Source: an uncultured Olegusella sp. (GTDB lineage: Bacteria > Actinomycetota > Coriobacteriia > Coriobacteriales > Atopobiaceae). Taken from it: 16,684 nucleotides of DNA. Location: the NCBI RefSeq assembly GCF_947253395.1, contig NZ_CAMXYY010000030.1, positions 1-16,684 of the forward strand. Reading direction: 5' to 3'. Numbering within the stretch: the stretch's first letter is position 1; every line of letters begins with the position of its first letter. Position numbers and translations under genes: made by a program. Below the pieces are notes generated by a model that did not search any database, was not told the DNA's origin, and saw only the letters and a program-made list of their open reading frames with translations. Shown piece after piece: positions 5,713 through 13,875 of this stretch.

Positions 5713-8459
5713 CACTCCTCCCGTTTCAGACCGCGATGACGCGTAATAACAACGGATAATATCGAGATTGCTCCTCCAAATGCGATGACCTGTGGCAAAA
5801 CTGAATTGCCAGTTAGGCTTGTTAAGCCCGTCAGAGGTACATCCATTTTTTCGTTTTTAAATGATACTGTTGTATCACCCAGAAGGGAAAATGTGGCTGT
5901 TGTGCCCGTGCCATCCTGTATAGATCCGTTATCAATAGCGTAGGTGGTATTGTAACCATCTCCCGAAGTTTCCGTGATAACTATATTATCGTTGGGCTGC
6001 AAAACTACGCCAGCCGGCAGTACTTCTTTGATGCTTTTAGACTCGCCATCTGCAAGGCTAATCTGCGCAGCGTCAAGGATAGTAGTAGAGTCTCGTGTGA
6101 TAGACAGATGGAAGTTAAACTTTTTCGTCTTATCTCCAAGCGTTCCTGTCACTTGTTTTTTGAGTGTGAGCGTAGGAATCTCACGATTGGTAATGGAAAC
6201 CGGTGAATCAGGAGCACTCTGACGAATCTGAAAAGTATTAGTTGCAGTATTATATATATTGAATTCAGTTAGATAATCAGCTGCACTCTTACCTGCTGGG
6301 TATCCCACTTCCTCTACTGTATAAGTATCTTCAAGGCGAATATTGGTCATAACCTTACGCTCTCCAGCCTTGAGCTGATAAGTTTTGTCATATCCTCGAT
6401 CACTAGTTATGCGAACGGCAAATACTTGGTCATCATTGTTTGTAACTTCATCGCCATTCTTATCGTAAAGATGCTTTTCAACGATTAATAGAGTGGGATC
6501 CACCTTCGGAACAGGGAATGGTTTCTCCTGTTCATTGCCTGTCGCATCAGTATATTTCACTGTTGCATTACCATTAGTCGAATAATTTCCATCCTCACCT
6601 TGGGCATTAAGTATGCCGTCATCAATCTCTACTCGATAATGTATCTCGGCATACCTGATATCTGACCCGGTAGCGATAGGCCTAGTCAACGTTCCAATAT
6701 TCCAGCTAATCTTTCTCGTTGCAGCATCGTAGGTTGCTTCTCCTTGCGACGCTTGAATATCACTTACGCTTCCAATGGGAATAACAAAGCCTGTACCCAT
6801 CGGATCAGAGACCGAAGCGTCTTTAACGGCGCTATTTATCTTTCCTGCAATCGCTTGGAATATCTCCTGTAATTGATCAGGGGTTGCGGCATACGCCTTA
6901 TCGGGCGATGCTATATCTCTAAGGATGTTATTACCTGTTGCACCGGCTTCCAATGCAATAGTCCACATAACATAGCCATCATCCTTAGCAAAACCTGCTT
7001 CTGCAATAGTGCTATTGCCATGATTGTAATAATTCAGGCCCCACATAGTCGCGCCCCACATAGGGGTATACATACTAGTGCCGTCTCCCACCCTATTTGG
7101 GTAAAGAAACGCATTTTCAGGAACTGCAGTACTTGTCTCATAGTGATCACCAACTCGCTGCAGATAGTTTTGAGGCCTATCAATTCTGTAGCTAAATGTC
7201 GGCACACCGTCAGAAAGCAGCACGATATGCTTATAGTCTGCGGAAGAATTATCTAACAGCTCTTCTGCTTGCTTAATACCTGCCTGCGTAAAAGTACCAC
7301 CACCAGGATACAGGCTATTAATGGCAGATGTAAGGCTAGCGGCATTATTCGTAAGCCTCTGATCAACTGAAACGCTAGACGCATAAGATACAACAGCGAT
7401 ACGCGTATATGCACTAGGAAGCAAAGTATTAACAAAATCGCGAGCAGCTTCCTTTGCACTCGACATGCGACCGCCGTCTTGCATACTGCCAGATCGGTCA
7501 ATAACCAAAACAATATCACTTGTCTTAGAATCGTCTTTACCTTCAATACGAAGGGTTACGTCCCAAGTATTAACCATCCCAGCAACTGGCTCAGCTGATT
7601 TGAAGAGCATGACATCGCCAGGATTTTCTGGATGATCTACACCAATTACTGGGCCACTCGAAGTTGTCCCTTCTCTTGCTAGAGCAGATTTATAGCGAGA
7701 GAACATTCTAGGTATAATCGCAAGAGGATTTCCAAAATCGGTTTCCGGTAAAATATTCTCCTCGATAGCAACCTGAGCTGCTTTCTCTGGCGCAGCAAGA
7801 TGATCAGGGTTTTCCCCTATGGCATCCTCATTTGAAGTATTGTTCTGTGAAAGGGAAGCCGTATCATCACTGATACTCCCCCCCCCCTTCCGCGCGGAAG
7901 TGTTGGCATCAAACTTAGACGCTATCGCAAAGGTTGAAAGTTGACCAGTCTCGACAATAAGCTTATTTGCATTCGCTTCTTTAGTGGGGATTTTTTCAGT
8001 CTTATAACTACCATCGCTATTTTTGCTTACACGCCAAACAAATGCAGCATCATTTTTTAATCCCATTTGGGAGAAAGTAAGGGTAACAGGACTGCTAGGC
8101 TGAATTTCTTGTCCCTGAGCCTCAAGTAATGATACTTCAATTATTTTGAGACTACTTATATCTATCTCGTTGGTACCGATGCTATTTGCAATCGCTGTAA
8201 GCGATTCTTGTCCATCAAGATTACGTGCCTTAACGGTAGTGCCCTCAGGCAATATATCTCTCGATCCCTCTATGGCAATACTTATACCATCATCCAGCAG
8301 TGCGCTTAGGGTTACCTTAGTATCATCTTGTTTGGCCCAAGCTAATGTATCTGCAGAGTGTAGCGACCCGATAACCAAGCAAGCAAAGATAAGGGAAAGG
8401 GCACCCACGATTTGTACGATTCTGGTCTTTTTCACTTCGAGCACCGCCTGAAAATTCAA
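5712..8459 (-). CDS. VWA-domain pilus tip adhesin with VPLTG sorting signal
   Basis: A 915-residue surface protein, first gene of the pilus operon. After a signal peptide (cleavage near 36-42) comes a beta-rich N-terminal region (48-182) and a low-complexity linker (183-265). A von Willebrand factor A domain (about 312-545) follows with a complete metal-ion site: DRSGS (321-325), Thr389 and Asp417. Pilin-like domains (655-760 and 763-870) come next; the second contains GDKTKKFNF, ITETSGDGY and FKNEK as in isopeptide pilins. The end has VPLTG (874-878), a hydrophobic stretch and KREE. This layout matches tip adhesins that bind host ligands, comparable in position to Cpa of FCT pili. The start is TTG at 8459 with AAGAGG seven nt upstream; the GTG at residue 9 is an alternative that gives MKKTR at the N-terminus. 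A ten-G tract at codons 191-194 makes the gene slip-prone. Confidence 0.9.
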   Translation of the reverse strand: MNFQAVLEVKKTRIVQIVGALSLIFACLVIGSLHSADTLAWAKQDDTKVTLSALLDDGISIAIEGSRDILPEGTTVKARNLDGQESLTAIANSIGTNEIDISSLKIIEVSLLEAQGQEIQPSSPVTLTFSQMGLKNDAAFVWRVSKNSDGSYKTEKIPTKEANANKLIVETGQLSTFAIASKFDANTSARKGGGSISDDTASLSQNNTSNEDAIGENPDHLAAPEKAAQVAIEENILPETDFGNPLAIIPRMFSRYKSALAREGTTSSGPVIGVDHPENPGDVMLFKSAEPVAGMVNTWDVTLRIEGKDDSKTSDIVLVIDRSGSMQDGGRMSSAKEAARDFVNTLLPSAYTRIAVVSYASSVSVDQRLTNNAASLTSAINSLYPGGGTFTQAGIKQAEELLDNSSADYKHIVLLSDGVPTFSYRIDRPQNYLQRVGDHYETSTAVPENAFLYPNRVGDGTSMYTPMWGATMWGLNYYNHGNSTIAEAGFAKDDGYVMWTIALEAGATGNNILRDIASPDKAYAATPDQLQEIFQAIAGKINSAVKDASVSDPMGTGFVIPIGSVSDIQASQGEATYDAATRKISWNIGTLTRPIATGSDIRYAEIHYRVEIDDGILNAQGEDGNYSTNGNATVKYTDATGNEQEKPFPVPKVDPTLLIVEKHLYDKNGDEVTNNDDQVFAVRITSDRGYDKTYQLKAGERKVMTNIRLEDTYTVEEVGYPAGKSAADYLTEFNIYNTATNTFQIRQSAPDSPVSITNREIPTLTLKKQVTGTLGDKTKKFNFHLSITRDSTTILDAAQISLADGESKSIKEVLPAGVVLQPNDNIVITETSGDGYNTTYAIDNGSIQDGTGTTATFSLLGDTTVSFKNEKMDVPLTGLTSLTGNSVLPQVIAFGGAISILSVVITRHRGLKREE
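7878..7887 (-). repeat. Ten-G homopolymer inside the adhesin coding sequence
   Basis: Ten C on the plus strand, read as ten G in the coding strand, encode the end of Lys191 and Gly192-194 in the linker between the N-terminal region and the VWA domain. Loss of one G gives a TAG stop after 213 residues; gain of one gives a TGA stop after 197. Both products lose the VWA domain, pilin domains and wall anchor. All three Gly codons are GGG, although other Gly codons in this gene vary. Confidence 0.9.
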
Positions 8460-8550
8460 TATACAGCCTCTTTTTTTCGCACAAGCTTACCACAACACAC
8501 TTACACAAATCTCCTTATTACATGAAATACTTTAAAGCAATGAAAAAAGT

Positions 8551-8578
8551 ATGGCCGTTTTATTAAAAAAATGGCTAT
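8551..8578. promoter_or_regulatory. Imperfect dyad in the region upstream of the pilus operon
   Basis: In the 163-bp, very AT-rich gap between the LuxR gene and the adhesin, atggccgtttt (8551-8561) and aaaatggctat (8568-8578) form an inverted repeat with 9 of 11 matching positions and a 6-bp centre. It is a candidate site for a dimeric regulator such as the adjacent LuxR-type protein. I cannot assign a firm -35/-10 pair for the pilus operon. AAGGAG occurs at about 8510-8515, too far from the adhesin start to serve it directly. Confidence 0.4.
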
Positions 8579-8622
8579 ATTTTCTTCTATAATTTTTTAA
8601 TTTTTATCAAAATATGAAATTA

Positions 8623-9651
8623 CTACTGACTACTTAACATTGCCTTAAGTTGACTGCGCTTTGTTACGCTTAATTTATTGAATACAATTGATAAAACACG
8701 TTTGACTGTACCTAATGAAACACCCATATAAGATGCAATGTCTGCATTCTTCCAGCCGCGTGATGCTAGTGTGGCAATAGACCACTCAACGGAACTAAGT
8801 CCAAATTCAGGCACGTTTACCATATACATTTTCATGAGTTTTTTTCTTACGGTGTAATAACGTGAAGATGCATCAACTATTTGGTGATATTCATCAGGGT
8901 ATGTATCACGCATACATACCTCTACCAGACCAGATAACATACGATGATATATCGACGGAATCGAAATTAATCTATCAGGTAGTATCAGCTCAACTGTGCG
9001 TTCAAATTCACGACGAGCATCATCTACTTTATGTAAGCAAATGTACTCAATCGCAGCAAGCATATGTAAGTATGCCTCAGCAATAGGATATTTTTGTTCC
9101 GCCAAAGCAAGAAACGAGTCTATAATACCTAATACATATTCATAGCGCTGTTCGACATGCGCTGCGTAAGCCGCACAATAGCCTGAATACATCTGAAGTG
9201 GTATTGGCAAGCTACATAGTGCACGAAGCGGTTGAAAACTACGAGCTCCTAGTAAATCAAGGTGTGTAGTAATTTGTGCAGACTGCGCCACAAATGCATA
9301 CATTTTGCCAAAATACGTGGAAACATCGTAGCTGCCATTTGCCTTATACTGCGCAGCACCACGCTCAATATCGAGAAAGACAGTATGTGACTCTGCTATT
9401 TTGTTGTCAAAAAGTAAAGAAAAAGCATGAAAATATTGGGCACAAAGCCTTACTGATGGGTCAGAGGATTGTGTAAGCATTTGAAGCTCTAGCTTTGTCG
9501 GCTTCTCAAAGCCGCGTAAAAAATTAAGTTCTGACTCTGCAATACAATGACATTCGTGATGTCCTTCAAGCAAATATTGCTCAACGATTTCCTCGCAATG
9601 CCCTGGTTCAAATGCAGCACCCAGTAAAGGAAATAAACATGTCGTATCCAT
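8623..9651 (-). CDS. LuxR-type HTH transcriptional regulator
   Basis: A 342-residue protein with a C-terminal LuxR/GerE helix-turn-helix (about 282-340). The pattern LSSVEWSIATLASRG, NADIASYMGVSLGTVKRVL and NKLSVTKRSQL follows the family consensus, including the recognition helix around GVSLGTVKRV. The first 270 residues look all-helical and Cys/His-rich near the N-terminus (Cys5, Cys19, Cys34, Cys36), perhaps a TPR-like sensor; no receiver, PAS or ATPase motif is visible. It begins 15 nt after the DUF1667 stop with only a weak ribosome binding site (AGAG), so it is probably translated from the glp transcript. It precedes the pilus operon on the same strand and is the obvious candidate to control it; the target is inferred. 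Confidence 0.85.
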   Translation of the reverse strand: MDTTCLFPLLGAAFEPGHCEEIVEQYLLEGHHECHCIAESELNFLRGFEKPTKLELQMLTQSSDPSVRLCAQYFHAFSLLFDNKIAESHTVFLDIERGAAQYKANGSYDVSTYFGKMYAFVAQSAQITTHLDLLGARSFQPLRALCSLPIPLQMYSGYCAAYAAHVEQRYEYVLGIIDSFLALAEQKYPIAEAYLHMLAAIEYICLHKVDDARREFERTVELILPDRLISIPSIYHRMLSGLVEVCMRDTYPDEYHQIVDASSRYYTVRKKLMKMYMVNVPEFGLSSVEWSIATLASRGWKNADIASYMGVSLGTVKRVLSIVFNKLSVTKRSQLKAMLSSQ

Positions 9652-9666
9652 GATATTTCTCTAGCA

Positions 9667-10011
9667 CTACAACGACCGCGTAGCAACAACATCAACCCCC
9701 GTGTCACAAACATTGGCAAGCACCACATCGCCCATGCGAACCGGTGAAGTCACGCGCAGATTGCGCAGAGCAGCAACAATATCTGCCATGCGCTCTTTGG
9801 GAACTTCAGCAGCAGTTTTGACGGGCAAGGTGGGATGAGCAGCGCCAGCAATCGCTACGGTTGTAGTCACAATGCGTACGGGATGCTGCAGCTCCTGAGG
9901 ACCATAAACTGCTCCGCGCTTGCAACCATTGCCTGTAACGGCATAGCCGTTTTGCTCGTCTACCTGCAGATGGCAACCCTGGGGACAACAGGTACAAATG
10001 ACTTCTGTCAT
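9667..10011 (-). CDS. DUF1667 Cys-rich protein of the glp operon
   Basis: A 114-residue cytoplasmic protein with the DUF1667 hallmarks: CTCCPQGCHLQV near the N-terminus (Cys6, Cys8, Cys9, Cys13), GNGCKRG with Cys30, then RIVTTTVAI and the LPVKTAAEVPKERM segment. The cysteines suggest a metal or Fe-S centre. In many anaerobes this family is encoded with GlpA-like and NAD(P)/FAD oxidoreductase genes and is thought to be the third component of an alternative glycerol-3-phosphate dehydrogenase. Here it follows the flavoprotein gene by 2 nt, with GGGGGAG as ribosome binding site. Its exact role in electron transfer is not established. Confidence 0.9.
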   Translation of the reverse strand: MTEVICTCCPQGCHLQVDEQNGYAVTGNGCKRGAVYGPQELQHPVRIVTTTVAIAGAAHPTLPVKTAAEVPKERMADIVAALRNLRVTSPVRMGDVVLANVCDTGVDVVATRSL

Positions 10012-10013
10012 AA

Positions 10014-11345
10014 CTACTCCCCCATTTCTTGAGCCGCAAGTCGAAGCGTAACGCCAGCATACGCAGCAAGGTCAGCAGCGCGAAGTTTAACGTGTTCCAT
10101 CTCACCAGGAGCCATACGCTGACGACGGAAGGTTTTAATTTCACTATCGCCTGCAGACAGACATATTTGACTGCGACCCATTGGCTTGCGTACGCGAAAA
10201 GATACGCTTGTCGTCTGTCCTTCCCTCACACGGATACGCTGCGGCAAAACATATGAGATGCCTTCACCTGGCGTCAGTTCGACCACAGACATGTTCTCGG
10301 TACTATCCGCCCGACTCTGTACATAAGCTGCCGCACCAGCACCAGCAAGCTCTGATTCTTGACTGACAAAGTCAACAAGATCATGCACCTGTACGACGTT
10401 TCCACAGGCAAAAATACCTGGCACCTGGGTTTGCATGTCCTCAAAGACGACAGCGCCACGTGTGCGCGGATCGAGTGGAATATTCGCCTGGCGCGTAAGC
10501 TCATTTTCAGGAAGCAGACCGACGGACAGCAAAACTGTATCTACATCGAAGGTCTGCTCGGTACCTGCTATGGGTTTGTTGTCGGGACCAACCTTCGCGA
10601 CCACCACTTGTTCAACACGGTTGTGGCCACGAATATCCACGATGGTATGTGCAAGCAGCAGTGGAATACCAAAATCGTCCAAGCACTGCACAATATTGCG
10701 GGACAGACCACCTGAATAAGGCATCAGCTCGACGACCGCTGCGACCTCTGCGCCTTCGAGCGTCATGCGACGCGCCATAATAAGACCAATATCTCCTGAC
10801 CCCAAAATGATGGCGCGCTTGCCAACTAGATAGCCTTCCATATTGATATAGCGCTGGGCAGCTCCTGCAGTATACACGCCTGCAGGACGCGTACCAGGAA
10901 TACCGATGGCGCCACGAGTACGCTCACGACAACCCATCGCCAGGACAATTGTCTGAGTAGTAAGGACGCGGTAGCCCTCAGCCTGAGAGATCAGATGAAC
11001 ATGATGGAGGGGCTTTTCTTTTGTGTCCGTAGCGGTCGTGGACGCAGGCTCCACTGAAAGAACCATGGTGTCGAGCACAACTTCAACACCTGTTGTGGCC
11101 ACCATATCTTCGTACCGCTCAGCATATTCAGGACCAGTCAGCTGGTCACCAAAACGATGGAGACCAAAGCCGTTATGAATACATTGATTGAGAATGCCGC
11201 CCAACTCGCGATCCCGCTCGACAATAAGCACGCGGCGCAGTCCTGCTTGCCAGGCAGCATGTGCAGCCGCAAGACCAGCAGGCCCGCCGCCCACAACGAT
11301 GAGTTCATAGGGAGTGTGGTGCTGTGTACTTGATAGTGCCTGCAT
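10014..11345 (-). CDS. GlpB-like NAD(P)/FAD-dependent oxidoreductase
   Basis: A flavoprotein of the pyridine nucleotide-disulfide oxidoreductase class; 443 residues from the ATG at 11345, or 446 from the GTG at 11354, which overlaps the previous stop by 4 nt. GAGGGG lies 10 nt before the ATG but only one base before the GTG, so I prefer the ATG. Numbered from the GTG, the FAD Rossmann motif is GGGPAG (22-27), the NAD(P) motif GSGDIG (185-190), and the second FAD contact PGIFACGNV (312-320). The LNQCIHNGFGLHRFG stretch (55-69) and TGPEYAERY are typical of GlpA-associated oxidoreductases. A C-terminal beta-rich extension (about 365-446) follows. It probably passes electrons from glycerol-3-phosphate oxidation to a nucleotide or quinone-side acceptor with its neighbours. 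Confidence 0.88.
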   Translation of the reverse strand: MQALSSTQHHTPYELIVVGGGPAGLAAAHAAWQAGLRRVLIVERDRELGGILNQCIHNGFGLHRFGDQLTGPEYAERYEDMVATTGVEVVLDTMVLSVEPASTTATDTKEKPLHHVHLISQAEGYRVLTTQTIVLAMGCRERTRGAIGIPGTRPAGVYTAGAAQRYINMEGYLVGKRAIILGSGDIGLIMARRMTLEGAEVAAVVELMPYSGGLSRNIVQCLDDFGIPLLLAHTIVDIRGHNRVEQVVVAKVGPDNKPIAGTEQTFDVDTVLLSVGLLPENELTRQANIPLDPRTRGAVVFEDMQTQVPGIFACGNVVQVHDLVDFVSQESELAGAGAAAYVQSRADSTENMSVVELTPGEGISYVLPQRIRVREGQTTSVSFRVRKPMGRSQICLSAGDSEIKTFRRQRMAPGEMEHVKLRAADLAAYAGVTLRLAAQEMGE

Positions 11346-11350
11346 AGCTC

Positions 11351-12796
11351 TCACTCCCCTCCCTTTGCCAAGGAGTCCAAAACATACGAGCCGTCCTCAT
11401 CCTGTAGGACCTCCAAGGGACTCATGCCCAGCTCTCGGCAGATGAGTTCAAGGATGCGTGGTCCACAGAAGCCTCCCTGACAACGACCCATGCCCGTACC
11501 AGCACGACGTTTGACACCGTCAATCGTGGTAGCTGGGATTTCTTCGTGAAGCGCATGGATGATTTCTGCCTCGGTTACCGTTTCGCAGCGGCAAATAATA
11601 CGACCATACGCAGAGTCTTGAGCAACGAGTCGCGCGCGCTCGTCAGAGCTCTGTTGAGCAAAACGAATGTGAGCACGGCCATCCTGATAGTCTTGCTTTC
11701 TTGCTCCGCGAATATCGCGATGAACAAGCCAGTCACTTGCAACTTCGGCCACCGCAGGCGCACAGCTGAGACCAGGACTTTTCATGCCTGCAAGGTCAAA
11801 CCAACCAGGAACATCAGGAGCTTCCCCAATGATGAAGTCGCCAGAATCAACATTGGCACGAATGCCTGCAAAGTTGCGAATATTATCTCGAAGATTGAGT
11901 TTTGGAATGGAAAGCAAAGCCTGCTGCGCAACAAAGTCCTGACCTGCTGCCGTACAAGCGGTGTTGTCTGCTTGGTCATCAGGCAGAACTTCAGCATCAG
12001 GGCCAACAATTACATTACCGTGTACGGTAGGTGCTACCAGCACACCTTTGCCGCGCTCATTAGGACATTGGAACACAACATGACGGACAATGCCTGCTGA
12101 GCTATGATCAAGCAGGTGGTACTGGCCACGCGTTGGCGTAATGCGAAAGCGAGGAGCAGCAATAAGGTCGTGGACCTGACCAGCTGCAACACCAGCGGCG
12201 TTAATCACACTGCGCGCGCTGATAACACCTTGGGGCACACTCAGCTCAAACGTATCCGCCGATGTACGTTTGACGGCGGTTACCTGAGCGCGAAGGCGCA
12301 GTTCAACACCATTGCGCACGGCAACTTCTGCCATGGCAAGCGCAAACTCCCACGGATTGACAATGGCAGCGGAAGGTGCCCAAAGAGCCCCGACAACAGC
12401 ATCAGATAGCTCAGGTTCTAGCTCATGTGCACGTGCGGCATCCACGAGTTCAATATCTGGCACGCCATTGGTACAACCGCGCTGGTAGAGCGTCTCAAGG
12501 GTGGAGAGATCTGCTTCATTAAATGCAACAACAAGACTGCCGCATTGCTCATAACCAACGTCAAGTCGCTTGCAGATATCACGCGCAAGCCTGACGCCGC
12601 GCACATTTAGCTTGCCCATCCAGGTGTCAGAGGCAGGATCATAGCCTGCATGAAGAATAGCGCTATTAGCTTTTGTTGTGCCTGCTGCGACGTCGTTTTT
12701 TGCTTCCAAAATTACAACGCTTTGGTTGTAGTGCGACAACTCATAGGCGCATGCGGCACCAATAACACCGCAGCCAATGATAGCGACATCGTACAT
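11351..12796 (-). CDS. glpA: GlpA-like glycerol-3-phosphate dehydrogenase, FAD domain plus BFD-like Fe-S domain
   Basis: A 481-residue DAO-family flavoprotein expected to oxidise glycerol 3-phosphate to dihydroxyacetone phosphate. The FAD Rossmann motif is GCGVIG (8-13) with Glu31 after the second strand; TKANSAILHAGYD (41-53) and NFAGIRAN (308-315) are typical substrate/FAD regions. The C-terminal domain is BFD-like with CRC (402-404) and CQGGFC (439-444), a CxC-x34-C-x4-C pattern that should hold a [2Fe-2S] cluster. It is the first gene of the operon glpA, GlpB-like, DUF1667, possibly including the LuxR gene. AGGGGGAG lies just before the ATG. The substrate is inferred from family and from glpK nearby. 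Confidence 0.9.
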   Translation of the reverse strand: MYDVAIIGCGVIGAACAYELSHYNQSVVILEAKNDVAAGTTKANSAILHAGYDPASDTWMGKLNVRGVRLARDICKRLDVGYEQCGSLVVAFNEADLSTLETLYQRGCTNGVPDIELVDAARAHELEPELSDAVVGALWAPSAAIVNPWEFALAMAEVAVRNGVELRLRAQVTAVKRTSADTFELSVPQGVISARSVINAAGVAAGQVHDLIAAPRFRITPTRGQYHLLDHSSAGIVRHVVFQCPNERGKGVLVAPTVHGNVIVGPDAEVLPDDQADNTACTAAGQDFVAQQALLSIPKLNLRDNIRNFAGIRANVDSGDFIIGEAPDVPGWFDLAGMKSPGLSCAPAVAEVASDWLVHRDIRGARKQDYQDGRAHIRFAQQSSDERARLVAQDSAYGRIICRCETVTEAEIIHALHEEIPATTIDGVKRRAGTGMGRCQGGFCGPRILELICRELGMSPLEVLQDEDGSYVLDSLAKGGE

Positions 12797-13340
12797 GGCT
12801 CCCCCTCACAAGCGCTATGCAAAAGCACGATATAGTGCAGCACTATAATCTGCCATGCAAGCCATACCACTTCTCCACGTTTACTTAGAGCCGTCTTAAT
12901 AGTGCTCCAATCAGTCGTTTTCTTTGTATACTTAATACTACGAGTGAATACACCTTTTCCGAAGTAGGTATCCCGCCAATGGCTGTTCAATTTCTCGGAT
13001 TGTGACGCCACATCTATACGAAAATCAAAGCAGTCTCACTCTAGGTATGAATGAGCCCTCTCTTAAGCTTTCATAATTCTCTTCTTTTTTCCACAGAATG
13101 ATCTATTCTGTACACATCTATTCAATCTGAGTGGAAGGTCCCTCTCATGATTGTTCCCTTCTATATTCTCTATGAGGCCAACGAGCGTCTCAGAGCTACT
13201 GTATAAATGCACAGTAACCTGCATATGTCTGTCATATCTCAACTTGATGTCACTACTGCATCGGGAAGCGAATTTACCGTACAAAGCAATTGGTAGAGAT
13301 ATATAAACTTTTTAAATCTATCCTACAGGGAGGTGTTATT
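12797..13340. other. 544-bp intergenic region between divergent glpA and the membrane-protein gene
   Basis: This stretch separates glpA (-) from the + strand membrane protein. It contains the glpA palindrome (12831-12847). A minus-strand segment (about 12853-12933) encodes a fragment (KYTKKTTDWSTIKTALSKRG and VVWLAW) reminiscent of the N-terminus of IS5-type transposases. The rest (12950-13280) is AT-rich with no ORF that I can support; a 73-codon minus-strand frame (13063-13284) has no recognisable motif and no good ribosome binding site. Promoters for both flanking genes must lie here. Confidence 0.5.
12831..12847. promoter_or_regulatory. Perfect 17-bp palindrome upstream of the glpA operon
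   Basis: Positions 12831-12838 (tatagtgc) and 12840-12847 (gcactata) are exact reverse complements around a single central base, 35 nt before the glpA start codon. The minus strand offers TATAGT and TATATC as -10-like hexamers within it, so a bound dimer would cover the core promoter. Its sequence is unrelated to the palindrome at glpK (2221-2258), which argues against one common repressor for both glp units. Confidence 0.6.
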
Positions 13341-13760
13341 ATGCGTTGGCCTAAACTTTTTGCTCCATTTGCAATTGCTTTAGCAATTCATTGCTATGCG
13401 CTTGCCACAAACGAGTTTGGCGGCACTTCACTCATCTATAGGACGCTTACGCTTATCTCGTGGAACGGACCTGTATCACTCCTACAGATTAGCGAGCTAT
13501 TACAGCGTTTAATTTGTGTCTACTTTTCCTTTGTAGTATGGGAAGTGCTCAAAGACGAAAATGGTTGGCATCGCATAATAGCCGCCGTGGTACTACCGTA
13601 CATCTACGCCTTAATTTGCGTAATACCCGCTGCATACATCGCATTGCCCAGTGTTCCTGTGGTGGTACGGTATATCGCTATTGTTGCAGGAATAGCGCTG
13701 CTACTGCTTCTTGCCTTAACTTATAATCGCGAGGTCACTAACACTGAATTAGCTGTGTAG
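13341..13760 (+). CDS. Small multi-pass membrane protein of unknown function
   Basis: A 139-residue hydrophobic protein with about three or four membrane segments: 5-22, 51-68, 79-102 and 106-127. I chose the ATG at 13341 because GGGAGG sits 7 nt upstream; a longer frame from a TTG at 13290 would run through this ribosome binding site. Charged residues are few and cluster in the WEVLKDENGWHR loop (66-77) and the C-terminal NREVTNTE tail. I do not recognise the family. It is a single-gene unit closed by the terminator at 13796-13821, with its back to the glp operon. Confidence 0.75.
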   Translation: MRWPKLFAPFAIALAIHCYALATNEFGGTSLIYRTLTLISWNGPVSLLQISELLQRLICVYFSFVVWEVLKDENGWHRIIAAVVLPYIYALICVIPAAYIALPSVPVVVRYIAIVAGIALLLLLALTYNREVTNTELAV

Positions 13761-13795
13761 ACACACGCTCTTTCACTTGTAACTAAGACATCCTG

Positions 13796-13821
13796 ACCAC
13801 CCGCCTAGCGGGTGGTTTTTT
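13796..13821 (+). terminator. Rho-independent terminator of the membrane-protein gene
   Basis: A 9-bp GC-rich stem (13796-13804 with 13808-13816), a 3-nt loop and a run of six T (13816-13821), 35 nt after the stop codon. Confidence 0.92.
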
Positions 13822-13875
13822 CTCACGCTGCTCACACATACGCATTGATGATTAGTTCACCAAACAGAAAGTAAG

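Noticed and set aside
8323..8508. 61-codon minus-strand frame across the adhesin start
   Set aside because: It is out of frame with the adhesin, lacks family features, and its start sits only two bases from the AAGGAG.
12712..13011. 99-codon minus-strand frame overlapping the glpA start
   Set aside because: It overlaps glpA out of frame by 85 bp and runs through the promoter palindrome. Only the short IS5-like fragment within it seemed worth noting.
13063..13284. 73-codon minus-strand frame in the glpA-membrane protein gap
   Set aside because: No family resemblance, no clear ribosome binding site, and it lies in AT-rich sequence where frames of this size occur by chance.
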